A DNA stretch of 64,000 nucleotides from Actinomycetes bacterium. Its GTDB lineage: Bacteria > Actinomycetota > Acidimicrobiia > Acidimicrobiales > RAAP-2. A program made the translations under genes and the position numbers. The stretch spans positions 8,695-72,694 of the forward strand of contig JAJZBK010000011.1 in NCBI GenBank assembly GCA_021798955.1, in the 5' to 3' direction. Each line of letters starts with the position of its first letter. Position 1 is the stretch's first letter. The notes beneath the pieces were generated by a model. It ran no database searches, had not been told where the DNA came from, and worked only from the letters and a program-made list of their open reading frames with translations. Positions 24,741 through 36,342 of this stretch are shown here, piece by piece.

Positions 24741-26249
24741 GTGCCCCACTTCTACATCACGACGCCCATCTACTACGTCAACGACGCGCCCCATGTCGGG
24801 CACGCCTACTGCACGGTCAACGCCGACGCGCTGGCGCGCTGGCACCGGCTTCGTGGGGACGACGTCTTCTTCCTGACGGGCACCGACGAGCACGGGCAGA
24901 AGGTGGCTCGCACGGCCGAGGAGCACGGCGTCTCACCCGAGGCGTGGACCGACCAGCTCGCGCCCCGTTTCGCCGAGGCCTGGCGTGCCCTTGAGGTGAG
25001 CAACGACGACTTCATCCGCACCACAGAGCCGCGTCACCATCGGGCTGTCCAGGCGTTCCTGTCTCGCATCTACGACAACGGGTACATCGTCAAGGGGACC
25101 TATCGCGGGCAGTACTGCGTGGCCTGCGAGCAGTACTACGGCGAGGACGAGCTGGTGGAGGGAAACCTGTGCCCGGTCCACCGGCGCCCCGTCGAGCTGC
25201 TCGAGGAGGAGAACTACTTCTTTCGGCTCAGCGCCTTCCAGCAGCGGCTCATCGAGTGGTACGAGGAGCATCCCGATGCGGTGGCACCGGAGCCCAAGCG
25301 CAACGAGGCGCTGAGCTTTATCAAGGGCGGTCTCCACGACATCTCGATCACCCGGACGTCGATCGACTGGGGGGTGCCCGTCCCCTGGGACGAGGGTCAC
25401 GTCTTCTACGTCTGGTACGACGCGCTCGTCAACTACCTCACGGCGATCGGGTTCGGCGAGGACGAGGAGCGCTTCGAGACGTGGTGGCCGGCGGTCCACC
25501 ATCTCATCGGCAAGGAGATCATCCGCTTCCACTGCGTGTGGTGGCCGGCGATGTGCATGGCTGCCGGTATCGACCCACCTGCCCACGTGCAGGTGCACGG
25601 GTGGCTGCTGGTGGCCGGCGAGAAGATGTCGAAGTCGAGCCTGAACCAGATCGCACCGGCCGACCTGATCGCCGACTACGGAGTCGATGCCGTCCGCTAC
25701 CACTTGCTACGCGACGTCCCCCTCGGCTCCGACGGCGACTTCTCGGCCGAAGGGATCACTGCCCGCTACAACGCGGACCTGGCCAACAACCTGGGCAACC
25801 TGCTCTCGAGGGTCACCACCGTGGTCGGCTCCAAGTGCGGCGGCATCGGGCCGGCCCCGGCCGCGTCGGGGCGTTTGGCCGACGAGGCAGGTGAGGCGGT
25901 GTCCGCAGCGGTGGCGGCGTGGGACGCCGGGCAGCCCCACCTCGCCCTCGAGGCCACGTGGCGGCTGGTGCGCGCCGCCAACGCCGCGCTCGAGGCCGCC
26001 GAGCCGTGGAAGGCCGAACCGGGGCCAGCGGTCGAGCGAGCGCTCGGCGACGCACTGGAGGCCCTGCGCATCGTGGCGCTCCTGGCCGCTCCGGCCATGC
26101 CGGAGGCGACGACGTCCATCTGGCACCGGATCGGTCTGAGCGGGTCTCCGGCGGACCAACGCCTGCCGGACAGTACGTCGTGGGGTGGCTATCCCGGCGG
26201 GGTCGCGGTCAGCAAGGGTGCTCCGCTGTTCCCACGGCGCAAGGGCTGA
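24741..26249 (+). CDS. metG: Methionyl-tRNA synthetase
   Basis: A 502-residue class I synthetase charging tRNA-Met. HVGH is the HIGH-type ATP motif, just after YITTPIYYVNDAP. The stem-contact insertion has one Cys set (CVACEQYYGEDELVEGNLC). KMSKS occurs in AGEKMSKSSLNQI, followed by the anticodon-binding helical domain. No C-terminal dimerisation (Trbp111) domain is present, as in other short actinobacterial MetRS. The GTG start is fixed by MPHFYITTP. tatD follows after three bases. Confidence 0.96.
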   Translation: MPHFYITTPIYYVNDAPHVGHAYCTVNADALARWHRLRGDDVFFLTGTDEHGQKVARTAEEHGVSPEAWTDQLAPRFAEAWRALEVSNDDFIRTTEPRHHRAVQAFLSRIYDNGYIVKGTYRGQYCVACEQYYGEDELVEGNLCPVHRRPVELLEEENYFFRLSAFQQRLIEWYEEHPDAVAPEPKRNEALSFIKGGLHDISITRTSIDWGVPVPWDEGHVFYVWYDALVNYLTAIGFGEDEERFETWWPAVHHLIGKEIIRFHCVWWPAMCMAAGIDPPAHVQVHGWLLVAGEKMSKSSLNQIAPADLIADYGVDAVRYHLLRDVPLGSDGDFSAEGITARYNADLANNLGNLLSRVTTVVGSKCGGIGPAPAASGRLADEAGEAVSAAVAAWDAGQPHLALEATWRLVRAANAALEAAEPWKAEPGPAVERALGDALEALRIVALLAAPAMPEATTSIWHRIGLSGSPADQRLPDSTSWGGYPGGVAVSKGAPLFPRRKG

Positions 26250-26252
26250 CCG

Positions 26253-27266
26253 GTGGCGGTTGGGCCGGACACTCCGGCACCGCGCCGGGAGGCGGAACTT
26301 GGGCCCGGACTGACCGAGCACTCGGAGCAGCGCGGCTCCGGGGACGCCGTCGTGGAATGGTTCGACTCCCACTGCCATCTGCAGGACACCTACTTACCCG
26401 GTGCCACCAGCGAGCGAACCGGTCCGGCCACCGGGGACAAGACGGCGAGCCAGGGTCGGACTGCCGCTGACCCCGTTGACGGCACCGGTGACGGCTCCGC
26501 CGACGACGGGAGAGTGGCCGCCGTGCTGGCTCGGGCGGCGGAGGCGGGAGTGACGCGGCTCGTCTGCGTGGGGACGGACGCGTCGACGTCGCGTCAGGCT
26601 GTCGACCTCGTCCGCTCTCTGAGGGCCCCCGGGTCATCGGCCCGAGCCGAGGGGGTCGAGGTCTGGGCCACCGTCGGGCTCCATCCCCACGACGCCGTCT
26701 GTGGCCTCGAGGAGACCGTCGCGGTGCTCGAGGAGGCCCTGGCCGCCACCGACCGAGGTGTCGTGGTGGGGATCGGCGAGTGCGGCCTCGACTACCACTA
26801 CGACCACTCGCCCCGCTCGGTCCAGCGGGAGGTGTTCGCCGCGCAGGTGGCGCTGGCACAGCGTGTGGGGCTCGCCCTCGTCGTGCACACCCGCCAGGCG
26901 TGGGACGACACGCTCGACGTGCTGCGCGGCGAAGGAGTGCCTGAGCGCACGGTCATCCACTGCTTCACCGGGGGTCCCGAGGAAGCGCGGCGTTGCCTCG
27001 ACCTCGGGGCGGTCCTGTCGTTCAGCGGTGTGGTGACCTTCAAGAACGCGGCCGACGTGCGTGAGGCGGCGGCGCTGTGCCCCGTCGACCGGATGCTCGT
27101 CGAGACGGATGCTCCCTTCCTCGCCCCGGTACCGCATCGCGGATCAGTCAACGAGCCCTCGAGGGTGCCCCTTGTCGGGGCGGTAGTCGCCGACTGTCAA
27201 GGTCGCGACCGCGAGGAGCTGGCTGCCGTCACGACGGCCAACGCCAGAGCCTTCTTCCGGGTCTGA
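26253..27266 (+). CDS. tatD: TatD family metal-dependent hydrolase (DNase)
   Basis: A 337-residue TIM-barrel hydrolase with 3'-5' DNase/RNase activity in characterised members. Metal ligands: WFDSHCHLQD (HxH), GIGECGLDYHYD (Glu), VVHTRQAWDD (His), IHCFTGG (His) and VETDAPFLAP (Asp). Between the first motif and VTRLVCVGTD there is a Gly/Asp/Thr-rich insert of about 60 residues longer than in model TatD. The GTG start three bases after metG gives a metG-tatD operon. Its last residues FFRV lie in a unit that is repeated twice beyond the stop. Confidence 0.92.
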   Translation: MAVGPDTPAPRREAELGPGLTEHSEQRGSGDAVVEWFDSHCHLQDTYLPGATSERTGPATGDKTASQGRTAADPVDGTGDGSADDGRVAAVLARAAEAGVTRLVCVGTDASTSRQAVDLVRSLRAPGSSARAEGVEVWATVGLHPHDAVCGLEETVAVLEEALAATDRGVVVGIGECGLDYHYDHSPRSVQREVFAAQVALAQRVGLALVVHTRQAWDDTLDVLRGEGVPERTVIHCFTGGPEEARRCLDLGAVLSFSGVVTFKNAADVREAAALCPVDRMLVETDAPFLAPVPHRGSVNEPSRVPLVGAVVADCQGRDREELAAVTTANARAFFRV

Positions 27267-27312
27267 TGACGGGGGGCTTCCGGGTCTGATGACGGGGGGC
27301 TTCCGGGTCTGA
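27257..27312 (+). repeat. 23-bp repeat spanning the tatD stop, 2 copies + partial
   Basis: CTTCCGGGTCTGA recurs three times, the first two followed by TGACGGGGGG-type spacer. The first copy includes the last codons and TGA of tatD, so the duplication has copied the gene end into the intergenic region. Confidence 0.85.
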
Positions 27313-27396
27313 AGCCTTTGGGCGGCCCTCGCCCGTTGGCCATGGGCGCGGGACGTGCCGGGTTGCCTGGGTGCCCGTGGGTGGCACACTGGCGGG

Positions 27397-28428
27397 GTGA
27401 CCCTGGGCCGATCCGACGTACAGCGCCTGCTCGCCGAGCACGGGCTTGCCCCTCGGCGGTCGCTTGGCCAGAACTTCGTGGCCGACGCCAACACGGTGCG
27501 TCGGATCGTGCGACTGGCGGACGTACGTGCCGGCTCGCCGGTCGTCGAGATCGGTGCCGGGCTCGGTTCCTTGACGCTGGCGCTGGTGGAGGTCGGAGCG
27601 TCGGTGACCGCGGTCGAGGTCGATCCGGCGCTGTGCCGGGTGCTGCGCGAGCAGCCCGCGCTGGCCGGGGTGCGTGTCGTCGAGGCCGACGCCACCAGGC
27701 TCGACTGGGACGTGCTGCTTGCCGGAGCCCCGGGAGGCCTACCACCGACCGGAACCACCGGAGGTCGGTCGGGGGTCGTGGCGGAGGACGGCTCGCTGTC
27801 CGATGCCGGCTCGCTGTCCGATGCCGGCTCGCTGTCCGAGGCCGACGCCGTTCGGTGGGAGCCGGACCGGACGCCAGGACAAGCCCGAGCATCCTCCGCG
27901 TGGACCCTGGTGGCCAACTTGCCCTACAACGTGGCCACCCCGCTGGTGGTCGACGTGCTCGAACGAGCACCGGCGGTGCGCTCTCTGCTCGTCATGGTCC
28001 AGCGCGAGGTGGGGGAGCGCTTCGCCGCGTCGCCCGGCAGTGGCGCTTACGGGGCCGTCTCGGTGAAGATTGCCTACTGGGCATCCGCGTCGGTGGTCGG
28101 GCGAGTGCCGGCTTCGGTCTTCGTCCCGCGTCCTCGGGTCGAGTCCGTGCTGGTCCGCCTCGAGCGTCACCCGGTGCCCGTCGAGCCGTCCTGGCGCGCC
28201 GACGGCGTCTCGTACCAACGTCTCTTCGCCGTGGTGCGGGCCGGGTTCGCGCACCGTCGCAAGATGTTGCGTCGTGCTCTCGACGGCGTCGTCCCTCCCG
28301 CTGCCTTCGGCGCTACCGGCATCCCCGATACCGCCCGTGCCGAAGAGCTGGCCCTCGACCAGTGGGCAGCCCTGGCCTCGTGGGAGCTGCCGGCCCGGCC
28401 CGGCTACGAGCATCCGGTGGTGGCATGA
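27397..28428 (+). CDS. rsmA: 16S rRNA (A1518/A1519-N6)-dimethyltransferase
   Basis: Dimethylates two adenines in the helix-45 loop of 16S rRNA, a late step of 30S assembly. Motifs: RRSLGQNFVADANT, VVEIGAGLGSLTLALVE (motif I), AVEVDPAL (acidic), VANLPYNVATPLV (catalytic NLPY) and VQREVGERFAA. Between LDWDVLL and WTLVANLPYN lies an insert of about 45 residues containing three GSLSDA-type copies (27790-27843) that normal RsmA lacks. GTG 27397 gives 343 residues; CACACT six bases upstream may be a weak leaderless -10. It overlaps ispE by ATGA. Confidence 0.95.
   Translation: MTLGRSDVQRLLAEHGLAPRRSLGQNFVADANTVRRIVRLADVRAGSPVVEIGAGLGSLTLALVEVGASVTAVEVDPALCRVLREQPALAGVRVVEADATRLDWDVLLAGAPGGLPPTGTTGGRSGVVAEDGSLSDAGSLSDAGSLSEADAVRWEPDRTPGQARASSAWTLVANLPYNVATPLVVDVLERAPAVRSLLVMVQREVGERFAASPGSGAYGAVSVKIAYWASASVVGRVPASVFVPRPRVESVLVRLERHPVPVEPSWRADGVSYQRLFAVVRAGFAHRRKMLRRALDGVVPPAAFGATGIPDTARAEELALDQWAALASWELPARPGYEHPVVA
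27790..27843 (+). repeat. 18-bp in-frame tandem repeat in rsmA (GSLSDA), 3 copies
   Basis: GGCTCGCTGTCCGATGCC twice and a third with one change (GAGGCC), inside the loop between rsmA motifs III and IV. Confidence 0.93.
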
Positions 28429-29426
28429 CCGGCATCGGAGGACCGGCGGGTGGGCAGGGCAAGCGCAGGTCGCACGTGGCGCAAGCCGATGGCGACAGCT
28501 CCGCTTCGACCGAGCCCATTGGTGCGGGCGCTCCTGCGGCGGTGCTTCTCGCCCCAGCCAAGCTCACCATCTCGCTTGCGTTGACTGGCACCCGTGCCGA
28601 TGGGTACCACCTGCTCGACGCCGAGATGGTCACGCTCGACTTCGCCGACACGCTGGTCCTCACTGACGGTGACGGGCTCGAGGTGTCGCTGGAGCACCTT
28701 CGGCCTCGGGGAGACGGCACCGCTGCCGCCGGGTCGGGGCTCGCCTCAGCCGGATCGGCGCCTCTCGCCCCTCGGGTCCCCGGCGGCGACGACAACCTCG
28801 TCCGGCGTGCCCTTAGGGCCGTAGGCCGGCGTGCCCACGTGGTGCTGGTCAAGCGGATCCCGCCGGGTGCCGGCCTCGGCGGCGGGTCGGCTGACGCGGC
28901 GGCCGTGCTCCGGTGGGCCGGCTGTCATGACCTCGAGGTGGCGGCACGCCTGGGTGCAGACGTCCCCTTTTGCTTGGTAGGCGGTCGGGCCCGGGTCACC
29001 GGTATCGGGGAGGTGGTCGAGCCCCTGCCGTCAGTCGAGCGCCACTTCGTCCTGGTGCTCCCACCCTTCGGTGTGGACACCGCCTCGGTCTACCGTGCCG
29101 CCGACGCCCTCGTGTCCGCCCGTGGTGGGAGGTGGGAGCACAAGCACGATGGCCCGACCAGGGGCGCAGGGACGTGGGTCGGCAACGACCTCGAGGAGGC
29201 GGCGCTCGTGGTCGAGCCACGTCTTGCCATCTGGCGCGACGCGCTCGCTGCCGCTACGGGCGCAACGCCTCGCCTGGCTGGCAGCGGCTCGACGTGGTTC
29301 GTCGAAGGACGCGCCGCGGACCTCGGGGTCGCCGGCCTCGACGTGCTCACCGTCGGCAACGAGACCGGTCGCCTCGTTGCCACCCGGACGCTCCCACCCG
29401 CCGACGACGGGGCAGCGCCCGGCTGA
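28425..29426 (+). CDS. ispE: 4-diphosphocytidyl-2-C-methyl-D-erythritol kinase
   Basis: GHMP kinase of the non-mevalonate (MEP) isoprenoid pathway, phosphorylating CDP-ME. Landmarks: LLAPAKLTISLALTGTRADGYHLLDAEMV near the N-terminus (about residues 41-68), the ATP loop PPGAGLGGGSADAAAVL and the C-terminal GSGSTWFVEG glycine loop. The first 40 residues are an unconserved Gly/Ser-rich extension, and about 20 extra residues sit before the DDNLV motif. ATG 28425 overlaps rsmA by four bases, the classic actinobacterial rsmA-ispE pair. Confidence 0.94.
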   Translation: MTGIGGPAGGQGKRRSHVAQADGDSSASTEPIGAGAPAAVLLAPAKLTISLALTGTRADGYHLLDAEMVTLDFADTLVLTDGDGLEVSLEHLRPRGDGTAAAGSGLASAGSAPLAPRVPGGDDNLVRRALRAVGRRAHVVLVKRIPPGAGLGGGSADAAAVLRWAGCHDLEVAARLGADVPFCLVGGRARVTGIGEVVEPLPSVERHFVLVLPPFGVDTASVYRAADALVSARGGRWEHKHDGPTRGAGTWVGNDLEEAALVVEPRLAIWRDALAAATGATPRLAGSGSTWFVEGRAADLGVAGLDVLTVGNETGRLVATRTLPPADDGAAPG

Positions 29427-29484
29427 CGAGGACCTGCCGGCTGACGAGGGCTCATGCCACGACCGGCACGGAGCCAGTCGCCGG

Positions 29485-29583
29485 CTACTTCCCCGCTCGC
29501 CGCTGCCAGCGGGTCGCCTTCAACATCTTCTTGTGCTTCTTCTTGCGCATGCGCTTGCGGCGCTTCTTGATAAGAGATCCCAT
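29485..29583 (-). CDS. Small ribosomal protein bS22 (AURKAIP1/COX24 domain)
   Basis: ATG 29583 to TAG 29485 encodes 32 residues that begin MGSLIKKRRKRMRKKKHKK and end WQRRAGK. This matches the AURKAIP1/COX24-domain peptides known as bS22 in mycobacterial 30S subunits, where the peptide lies near the decoding side. Minus-strand TAGGGT (29594-29599) is ten bases before the ATG, so the leader is very short and has no clear Shine-Dalgarno. It stands alone, convergent with ispE. The family match is by eye but the sequence is distinctive. Confidence 0.88.
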   Translation of the reverse strand: MGSLIKKRRKRMRKKKHKKMLKATRWQRRAGK

Positions 29584-29640
29584 GTCGTGCGGCACCCTAG
29601 TCGGCGGTGGGCCCGTCGCGCCATGTGCGGTCGTTCGGCC

Positions 29641-31380
29641 TCACCGACCTCCGCTGCCGGCGGGGTGACGGCCGGAGCCGCCGGAAGGGGTGCCGGCGGT
29701 CGTGGTGGGGAACCGCAGCCGGAAGAGCGCACCACCACCCTCCGCGTTCTCGGCGGTCACCGTGCCGCCCTCCTCGCTGGCCACCTGGGCCACGATGGCC
29801 AGGCCCAGGCCCGAGCCCGGCTTGCCGCGGGCGTCCGCTGCCCGGTAGAAGCGGGCGAAGATGTAGGGCAGGTCGGCCTCGGCGATGCCCGGGCCGTGGT
29901 CGCGTACGGCGACCTCGCCGTCGGCGCAGGTGACCTCGACAGTGGCGCCCTCGGGGCTCCACTTGAGCGTGTTGTCGAGCAGGTTGCCGACGGCACGCTC
30001 GATGCGGCTGCGAGTGCCGGACACCCAGCACGGCGAGGCCTCGAGGGCGAAGGTGATGTTGCGGCGCCGGCCGTGCGTTGTCGCCACCGACACGGCGTCC
30101 TCGACGAGACGGTCGAGCCGGAAGGCTTGGGCGGCTCGGCCTGGCTGGTCGCCGCGGGCTAGTTCGGCAAGGTCGCCCACCAGGGTGGTGAGCTCGTCGA
30201 GCTGGGTGAGCACGTCGCCGATCAGCACGTCGCGCTCGCCAGGGTCGAGCTCGTCGAGGCGTCGAGCTACCTCGAGGTTGGTGCGCAGACTGGTGAGGGG
30301 CGTCCGGAGCTCGTGGGAGGCGTCGAGGACGAGCTGACGCTGCGCTTCGCGCGAGAGGTCGAGGGCGGAGAGGAGGCGGTTGAAGGCGCGACGCAGGCGC
30401 CCGAGCTCGTCGCGGCCTCCGGGGTCGAGGCGGTGGGACACGTCGGTGTGCTCGGCCAGCTCCTCGACGTTGTCGGTGAGCTGGTTGAGCGGTCCGAGCA
30501 CGGCGCGACCGACGCCGTAGCCCAAGATGACCGCCAGGGCGACACCCCCGCCGGCCACCACCAGTAGCACGAAGAAGAGGTGGCGGAGCTCTTGGTCGAC
30601 GCCAGCCAGGGGCGCGGTGAGCTGGAGGGCGCCACCAGCGGGTAGCCGGTAGACGCCCGACTGCGATCGGTAGAGGAATTGGGGCGGGAGCGCGATGGTC
30701 ACTTCGCGCAGCCGGCTGCCGTTGGTCACCGTGGTGAAGTACGCCGAGGGGGCGTTGCCCTGGCTCAGCGCCACCGCGCGCACGCTGGGCGGGACGGGAA
30801 GGACCTGCGGGTCGCCGGGGTTGACGGCTCCGTTGCCGGCGACCACCTGGAAGCACTGTCCCGAGCTCACGCACTCGTTTGGGATGGCCGGCACACCCGG
30901 GCCGGAGATGAGGCTCTGGGCCTGCTGGCCGATGGTCACGTCGATGGAGTCGACGAGCGAACGTTCCGAGGCCACGTAGGCGGCACCGCTGGCCAGGACG
31001 ACCGCCACCACCACGGCAGCAGTGGCCGCCAGTACCAGCCGGGCACGGAACGTGACGTTGTGGCGCGTCAGCGACAGGTGGTAGTGCAACCGCTCGCCGA
31101 GGGTACGGGGTGCCCGTGACGGGCCGACGGGTGACCACCGGGGCGGCGGTGCACCGGCTCGGGTGGCGCCGGGGGGAGGCCAGCTGTCCGGCGGGACGTC
31201 GTTGTCGGGTGGCTCCGGTGGCGGCTCGGGGGGCGGCTCCGATGGCTGTGGCGGCTCCGGCCCCCCGGGTGGCTCCGGTAGCGGCTCTCGCAGCTCTGGT
31301 GGTGGCCCTGGCGGCGGTTCCCCGGGTGGTCCGGGCAGCGGCCCGGGCGTGGCAGAGGGGGTCGGCGGGAGGGTGCTCAC
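29641..31380 (-). CDS. Membrane sensor histidine kinase (MprB-like)
   Basis: A 579-residue HK. Residues 1-90 are an unusual Pro/Glu-rich cytoplasmic tail; TM1 is about 112-134, the extracellular sensor about 135-265, TM2 about 267-290, then HAMP, the DHp domain with H356 in [13 protein letters not shown], and a catalytic domain with [11 protein letters not shown] (N box), [12 protein letters not shown] (G1) and [11 protein letters not shown] (G2). The sensor has two Cys (ECVSSGQC) that could form a disulfide. It resembles actinobacterial MprB/TcrY envelope-stress kinases. GTG 31380 overlaps the response regulator by four bases. The signal sensed is unknown. Confidence 0.93.
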   Translation of the reverse strand: MSTLPPTPSATPGPLPGPPGEPPPGPPPELREPLPEPPGGPEPPQPSEPPPEPPPEPPDNDVPPDSWPPPGATRAGAPPPRWSPVGPSRAPRTLGERLHYHLSLTRHNVTFRARLVLAATAAVVVAVVLASGAAYVASERSLVDSIDVTIGQQAQSLISGPGVPAIPNECVSSGQCFQVVAGNGAVNPGDPQVLPVPPSVRAVALSQGNAPSAYFTTVTNGSRLREVTIALPPQFLYRSQSGVYRLPAGGALQLTAPLAGVDQELRHLFFVLLVVAGGGVALAVILGYGVGRAVLGPLNQLTDNVEELAEHTDVSHRLDPGGRDELGRLRRAFNRLLSALDLSREAQRQLVLDASHELRTPLTSLRTNLEVARRLDELDPGERDVLIGDVLTQLDELTTLVGDLAELARGDQPGRAAQAFRLDRLVEDAVSVATTHGRRRNITFALEASPCWVSGTRSRIERAVGNLLDNTLKWSPEGATVEVTCADGEVAVRDHGPGIAEADLPYIFARFYRAADARGKPGSGLGLAIVAQVASEEGGTVTAENAEGGGALFRLRFPTTTAGTPSGGSGRHPAGSGGR

Positions 31381-32051
31381 GGCTCGCGCAACACGTAGCC
31401 GACGCCGCGGGCCGTGTGGATGAGACGGCCCTCACCTTCGGCTTCGGTCTTGCGCCGCAGGTAGCCGACGTAGACGGCGAGGGAGTTCGTCCCCGAGTCG
31501 AAGTTGTAGCCCCACACCCGGTCGAGGATGACTTCGCGGGTCAGTACTTGGCGCGGGTGGAGCATGAGCAGCTCGAGCAGGTCGTACTCGATCCGGGTCA
31601 GGGTGAAGGGCCGGTCTCCTCGTCGGGCCTCGCGGCTCGCTCGGTCGAGGGCGAGGTCGGCGAAGCGGAGCACCTCGGCGCTGTCGTCCTCGTTGCGGCG
31701 GCGCAGCAGGGCACGCAGCCGGGCCAACAGCTCGGCCAGGGCGAACGGCTTGACCAGGTAGTCGTCGGCGCCGGCGTCGAGCCCCTGCACCCGGTCGTCG
31801 ATGGCGTCGCGGGCGGTCAGCATGAGCACCGGCGTGTCGTCGCCCGCCGACCGCATGCGGCGGCACACCTCGAGGCCGTCGAGGGTGGGGAGCCCGATGT
31901 CGAGCACCACGGCGTCGGGCGGACGGATGGCGAGCTCGGCCAGCGCATCAGGGCCGTCGGGGGCCACGGCCACGTCGTAGCCCTCGAGCCGCAGGGCCCG
32001 GTTGAGTGCCCCGCGCACCGCCGGGTCGTCGTCGACCACCAGGATCTTCAT
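31377..32051 (-). CDS. OmpR-family response regulator (MprA-like)
   Basis: A 224-residue regulator. The receiver has acidic residues VDDDP at the N-terminus, phospho-acceptor D51 in VVLDIGLP, Thr in LMLTARD and Lys in [11 protein letters not shown]. The C-terminal winged-helix ends with [22 protein letters not shown] and the recognition helix before [11 protein letters not shown] 32051 lies nine bases after TAGGCT (revcomp of 32061-32066), so a short-leader or leaderless mRNA is likely. It is transcribed first and coupled to the kinase. Confidence 0.95.
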   Translation of the reverse strand: MKILVVDDDPAVRGALNRALRLEGYDVAVAPDGPDALAELAIRPPDAVVLDIGLPTLDGLEVCRRMRSAGDDTPVLMLTARDAIDDRVQGLDAGADDYLVKPFALAELLARLRALLRRRNEDDSAEVLRFADLALDRASREARRGDRPFTLTRIEYDLLELLMLHPRQVLTREVILDRVWGYNFDSGTNSLAVYVGYLRRKTEAEGEGRLIHTARGVGYVLREP

Positions 32052-32224
32052 CGTGCGCGGAGCCTACCGGGACGCCTGGTCCCCACCGTGGCAGGAGGCG
32101 ACCCGTCCCCACTGTGGCACCAAGCGACCGTTGCCGGGTGGAGGCCCGGTCTGGGCAGCGGCGGGGGCGGCCACCCCCGAGGCGGACGGTAGCGTAGGTG
32201 CCCGGCGGGCGTCAGCGTGCCCGG

Positions 32225-32297
32225 TCCGGGGTAGTTCAATCGGCAGAACGCCGGCCTTTGGAGCCGGATGTTGGAGGTTCGAGCCCTCCCCCCGGAG
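32225..32297 (+). tRNA. tRNA-Gln (anticodon TTG)
   Basis: A 73-base cloverleaf. The acceptor stem TCCGGGG pairs with CCCCGGA. Anticodon stem CCGGC/GCCGG encloses loop CTTTGGA with anticodon TTG. T-stem GGAGG/CCTCC encloses loop TTCGAGC. The discriminator is G, as expected for tRNA-Gln, and the 3' CCA is not encoded (GCGA follows). A possible -10 (TAGCGT, 32190-32195) lies upstream. Confidence 0.95.
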
Positions 32298-32320
32298 CGA
32301 GTCTGTGGCCGGCCTCGGCC

Positions 32321-34159
<1,839 letters not shown>

Positions 34160-34223
34160 GGAGAGGTCAGGCTACCGGGTGGCGGGCAGCGACCGTGCCG
34201 ATCGAGCGGCGTCCCTCAGGTCG

Positions 34224-36305
34224 TCAGCTGGCCGGGAGGGGTGTGACACATGTCGAGGAGCACGAGGCCTTGTCGGCGAACGCGTTGATCGTCCACGATG
34301 GCGTGCCCGGCGACAGGTAGTAAGGAGGGGCAATGAAGTCGAGCCGACTGTCCCAGTTGTACTGCACGTAGTTATAGCCGCAGCCCGTGTTGGAGCCGCA
34401 GTTGCCCCCGGGGGAGCTCCCCTCGATGTCGACGTAGTACTCGGCGATCACGCCGTTCACGTTGATCACGCCGAGCTGCTGTCCGACGTCGAAGTTGTTG
34501 ACGGTAAAGGAATGCTGCAGCGCCAGGATGACGGCGTCGAACCGTGGGCTCGGCAAGTCACAGGGAGTATCGCTGACACCGGACGAGGTGACGTCGAAGG
34601 CTCCAGTAGTACCACACAACGGCTCGTTCTTGCCGCTTCCACCCGTTCCCTGCTTGATGGGGTGGTTTACCTCGACGAAGTTGGTGGCGATCAAACCGAG
34701 GATGTCGTTGACGGCACCAGGGCTGGTGTTGATGGCGCACACCTGGCTGGCCGTGGTCGGGGTGGGGTCGGCGCTGTTGGGGTTGCCGTTGTTGGGGTTG
34801 CCCGGGGGCGTGGCGCCACAGTCCTGGTAGGTGATGTCGTTCATGGCGACGATGTCGTTGTCTGCGCCGATCGTGAGGGCTCCGGAGAGCCCGACGTTGT
34901 TCTGCCAGTTGCTCGGGTCATAGACCTTGTTGCCGACGAGTGCATCACCCTCGCAGTTCGACGAGTTCGTGCTCCCGAAATAGCCGTGCTGTAGGGGGTT
35001 CTTCTTAGTGGAGCAGTTCGAGGAAGTGGTCTGGACGAAGACCACGCCGTTTGCCGGAAGAGGGATCGGCGCGCTCGGGTCGCCCGAGGGAGGCAGGCAC
35101 GTGCTGGTGTCCCCGGCATCGTTGTTGGCGTCGATCGGGTTACCGCTGGCAGAGGTGCCACTCGTCGGTGTGTCGGGGCTCGAGACGATGATCCCGCTCT
35201 TCCCATCGAAGACGATCTGGGTGGGACCCGAGTAGAGGCAGCCGTTCGCCTTGGCCACCTTGGTGAGCGCAGTCTTTCCAACTACGTCTGAGGGCGGTTT
35301 CACGATCGGGTGCACGATGGACGTGCTGTAGGAGGGTGGCGTAGTTGCGACACCGTAGTTGGCCTGATTGTTGCATCCGTAGGACGTCCACGGGCCCTCT
35401 TGGATGGAATTGCCGACGACGGTACCGGGACGGCTATACGGGTCAGCGGTGTTGATGGGCTCACCCGGGTTGCCGACGTAGGTTTTCCCCGATTGGGTGC
35501 CGAACTGACAGACGAACAGAGGATCGTCCGAGAACATTGGGCCGTTGAACCACGTACCTGGTGGGTTGTATGCGACGTTGTTGTTCAGGCACCCCGAGCT
35601 GTAGGGTACAGCGCCGTTCGTCGTCTGCTGCCCGGCGGCGTTGGTCGTCACCGAACCCCAGGCCAGGCTGAGGTACTGGACCCCGTTCACGGTTGTCGTA
35701 TCGGGCTTGCAAGTACGGGTGTCGCCCTGGATGGCGGGGTCGTAGATCCCATGCACCGACCACCAGGCGTTGGTCAGGAAGTCGTTGGCTTGTTGGAAGT
35801 CGATGGTGGCCGAGTTGAACTGGTAGCGACCACCGTTCTCGACGGTACCGTCGATGGTCACGCTGACGAGGTTGTGGGCGGTGTCGAACGACGGATTGTG
35901 GATGGCGAACCACTCGGCGGGCGTGCTCCCTGTCCCCGAGCCCGGAACCTGGTTCCAGGCGTCGAACTTCATGTTGAAGCCAGTCTGGCTGTCACACGCC
36001 GGGGTCGAGCCGGCGTTGGTGCTGTTGCAGATCACTCGTACGGGATCGGTGTTGATGAGGTAGAGGTACTCGTTCAGCCCGGCTTGAACGGCCCGATAGG
36101 CGTCGTGCTGGGCGATGTTGTCGGCGACGACAGGAAGGACGTCGTTGGTGCTGGCGACGAACACCGTGGCACCGAGGACCATGATGAGGACGAGGCCCAT
36201 CACGAGGAGCATGGCCGCTTGGCCTCGATCGGAGCGCTCGCGGCGATGAGCGGTGTAGATGCGGCCGCCCACGGCGGCGCGAGCGGCATGGTGGGTCAAG
36301 TGCAT
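34224..36305 (-). CDS. PilX-like pilus-assembly protein, large (cassette B)
   Basis: A 693-residue protein with an N-terminal pilin-like segment: 28 mostly charged residues ending RSDRG, then [21 protein letters not shown] as the hydrophobic helix. The usual Glu at +5 is missing, as in PilX-type proteins. The long exported region has many Cys and Asn-Gly-Ser stretches. Shared with its paralogue at 40197-42593 are [17 protein letters not shown], a beta-solenoid-like run ([19 protein letters not shown]) and [16 protein letters not shown]. Last gene of a giant PilV/PilW/PilX set, 37 bases after the PilW-like stop. Probably a minor component or tip subunit of a surface pilus; no enzymatic motif. 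Confidence 0.75.
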   Translation of the reverse strand: MHLTHHAARAAVGGRIYTAHRRERSDRGQAAMLLVMGLVLIMVLGATVFVASTNDVLPVVADNIAQHDAYRAVQAGLNEYLYLINTDPVRVICNSTNAGSTPACDSQTGFNMKFDAWNQVPGSGTGSTPAEWFAIHNPSFDTAHNLVSVTIDGTVENGGRYQFNSATIDFQQANDFLTNAWWSVHGIYDPAIQGDTRTCKPDTTTVNGVQYLSLAWGSVTTNAAGQQTTNGAVPYSSGCLNNNVAYNPPGTWFNGPMFSDDPLFVCQFGTQSGKTYVGNPGEPINTADPYSRPGTVVGNSIQEGPWTSYGCNNQANYGVATTPPSYSTSIVHPIVKPPSDVVGKTALTKVAKANGCLYSGPTQIVFDGKSGIIVSSPDTPTSGTSASGNPIDANNDAGDTSTCLPPSGDPSAPIPLPANGVVFVQTTSSNCSTKKNPLQHGYFGSTNSSNCEGDALVGNKVYDPSNWQNNVGLSGALTIGADNDIVAMNDITYQDCGATPPGNPNNGNPNSADPTPTTASQVCAINTSPGAVNDILGLIATNFVEVNHPIKQGTGGSGKNEPLCGTTGAFDVTSSGVSDTPCDLPSPRFDAVILALQHSFTVNNFDVGQQLGVINVNGVIAEYYVDIEGSSPGGNCGSNTGCGYNYVQYNWDSRLDFIAPPYYLSPGTPSWTINAFADKASCSSTCVTPLPAS

Positions 36306-36342
36306 GAGGTTCCTCCCCGGAGCGCCGTCGGGTTGCGCGTCG

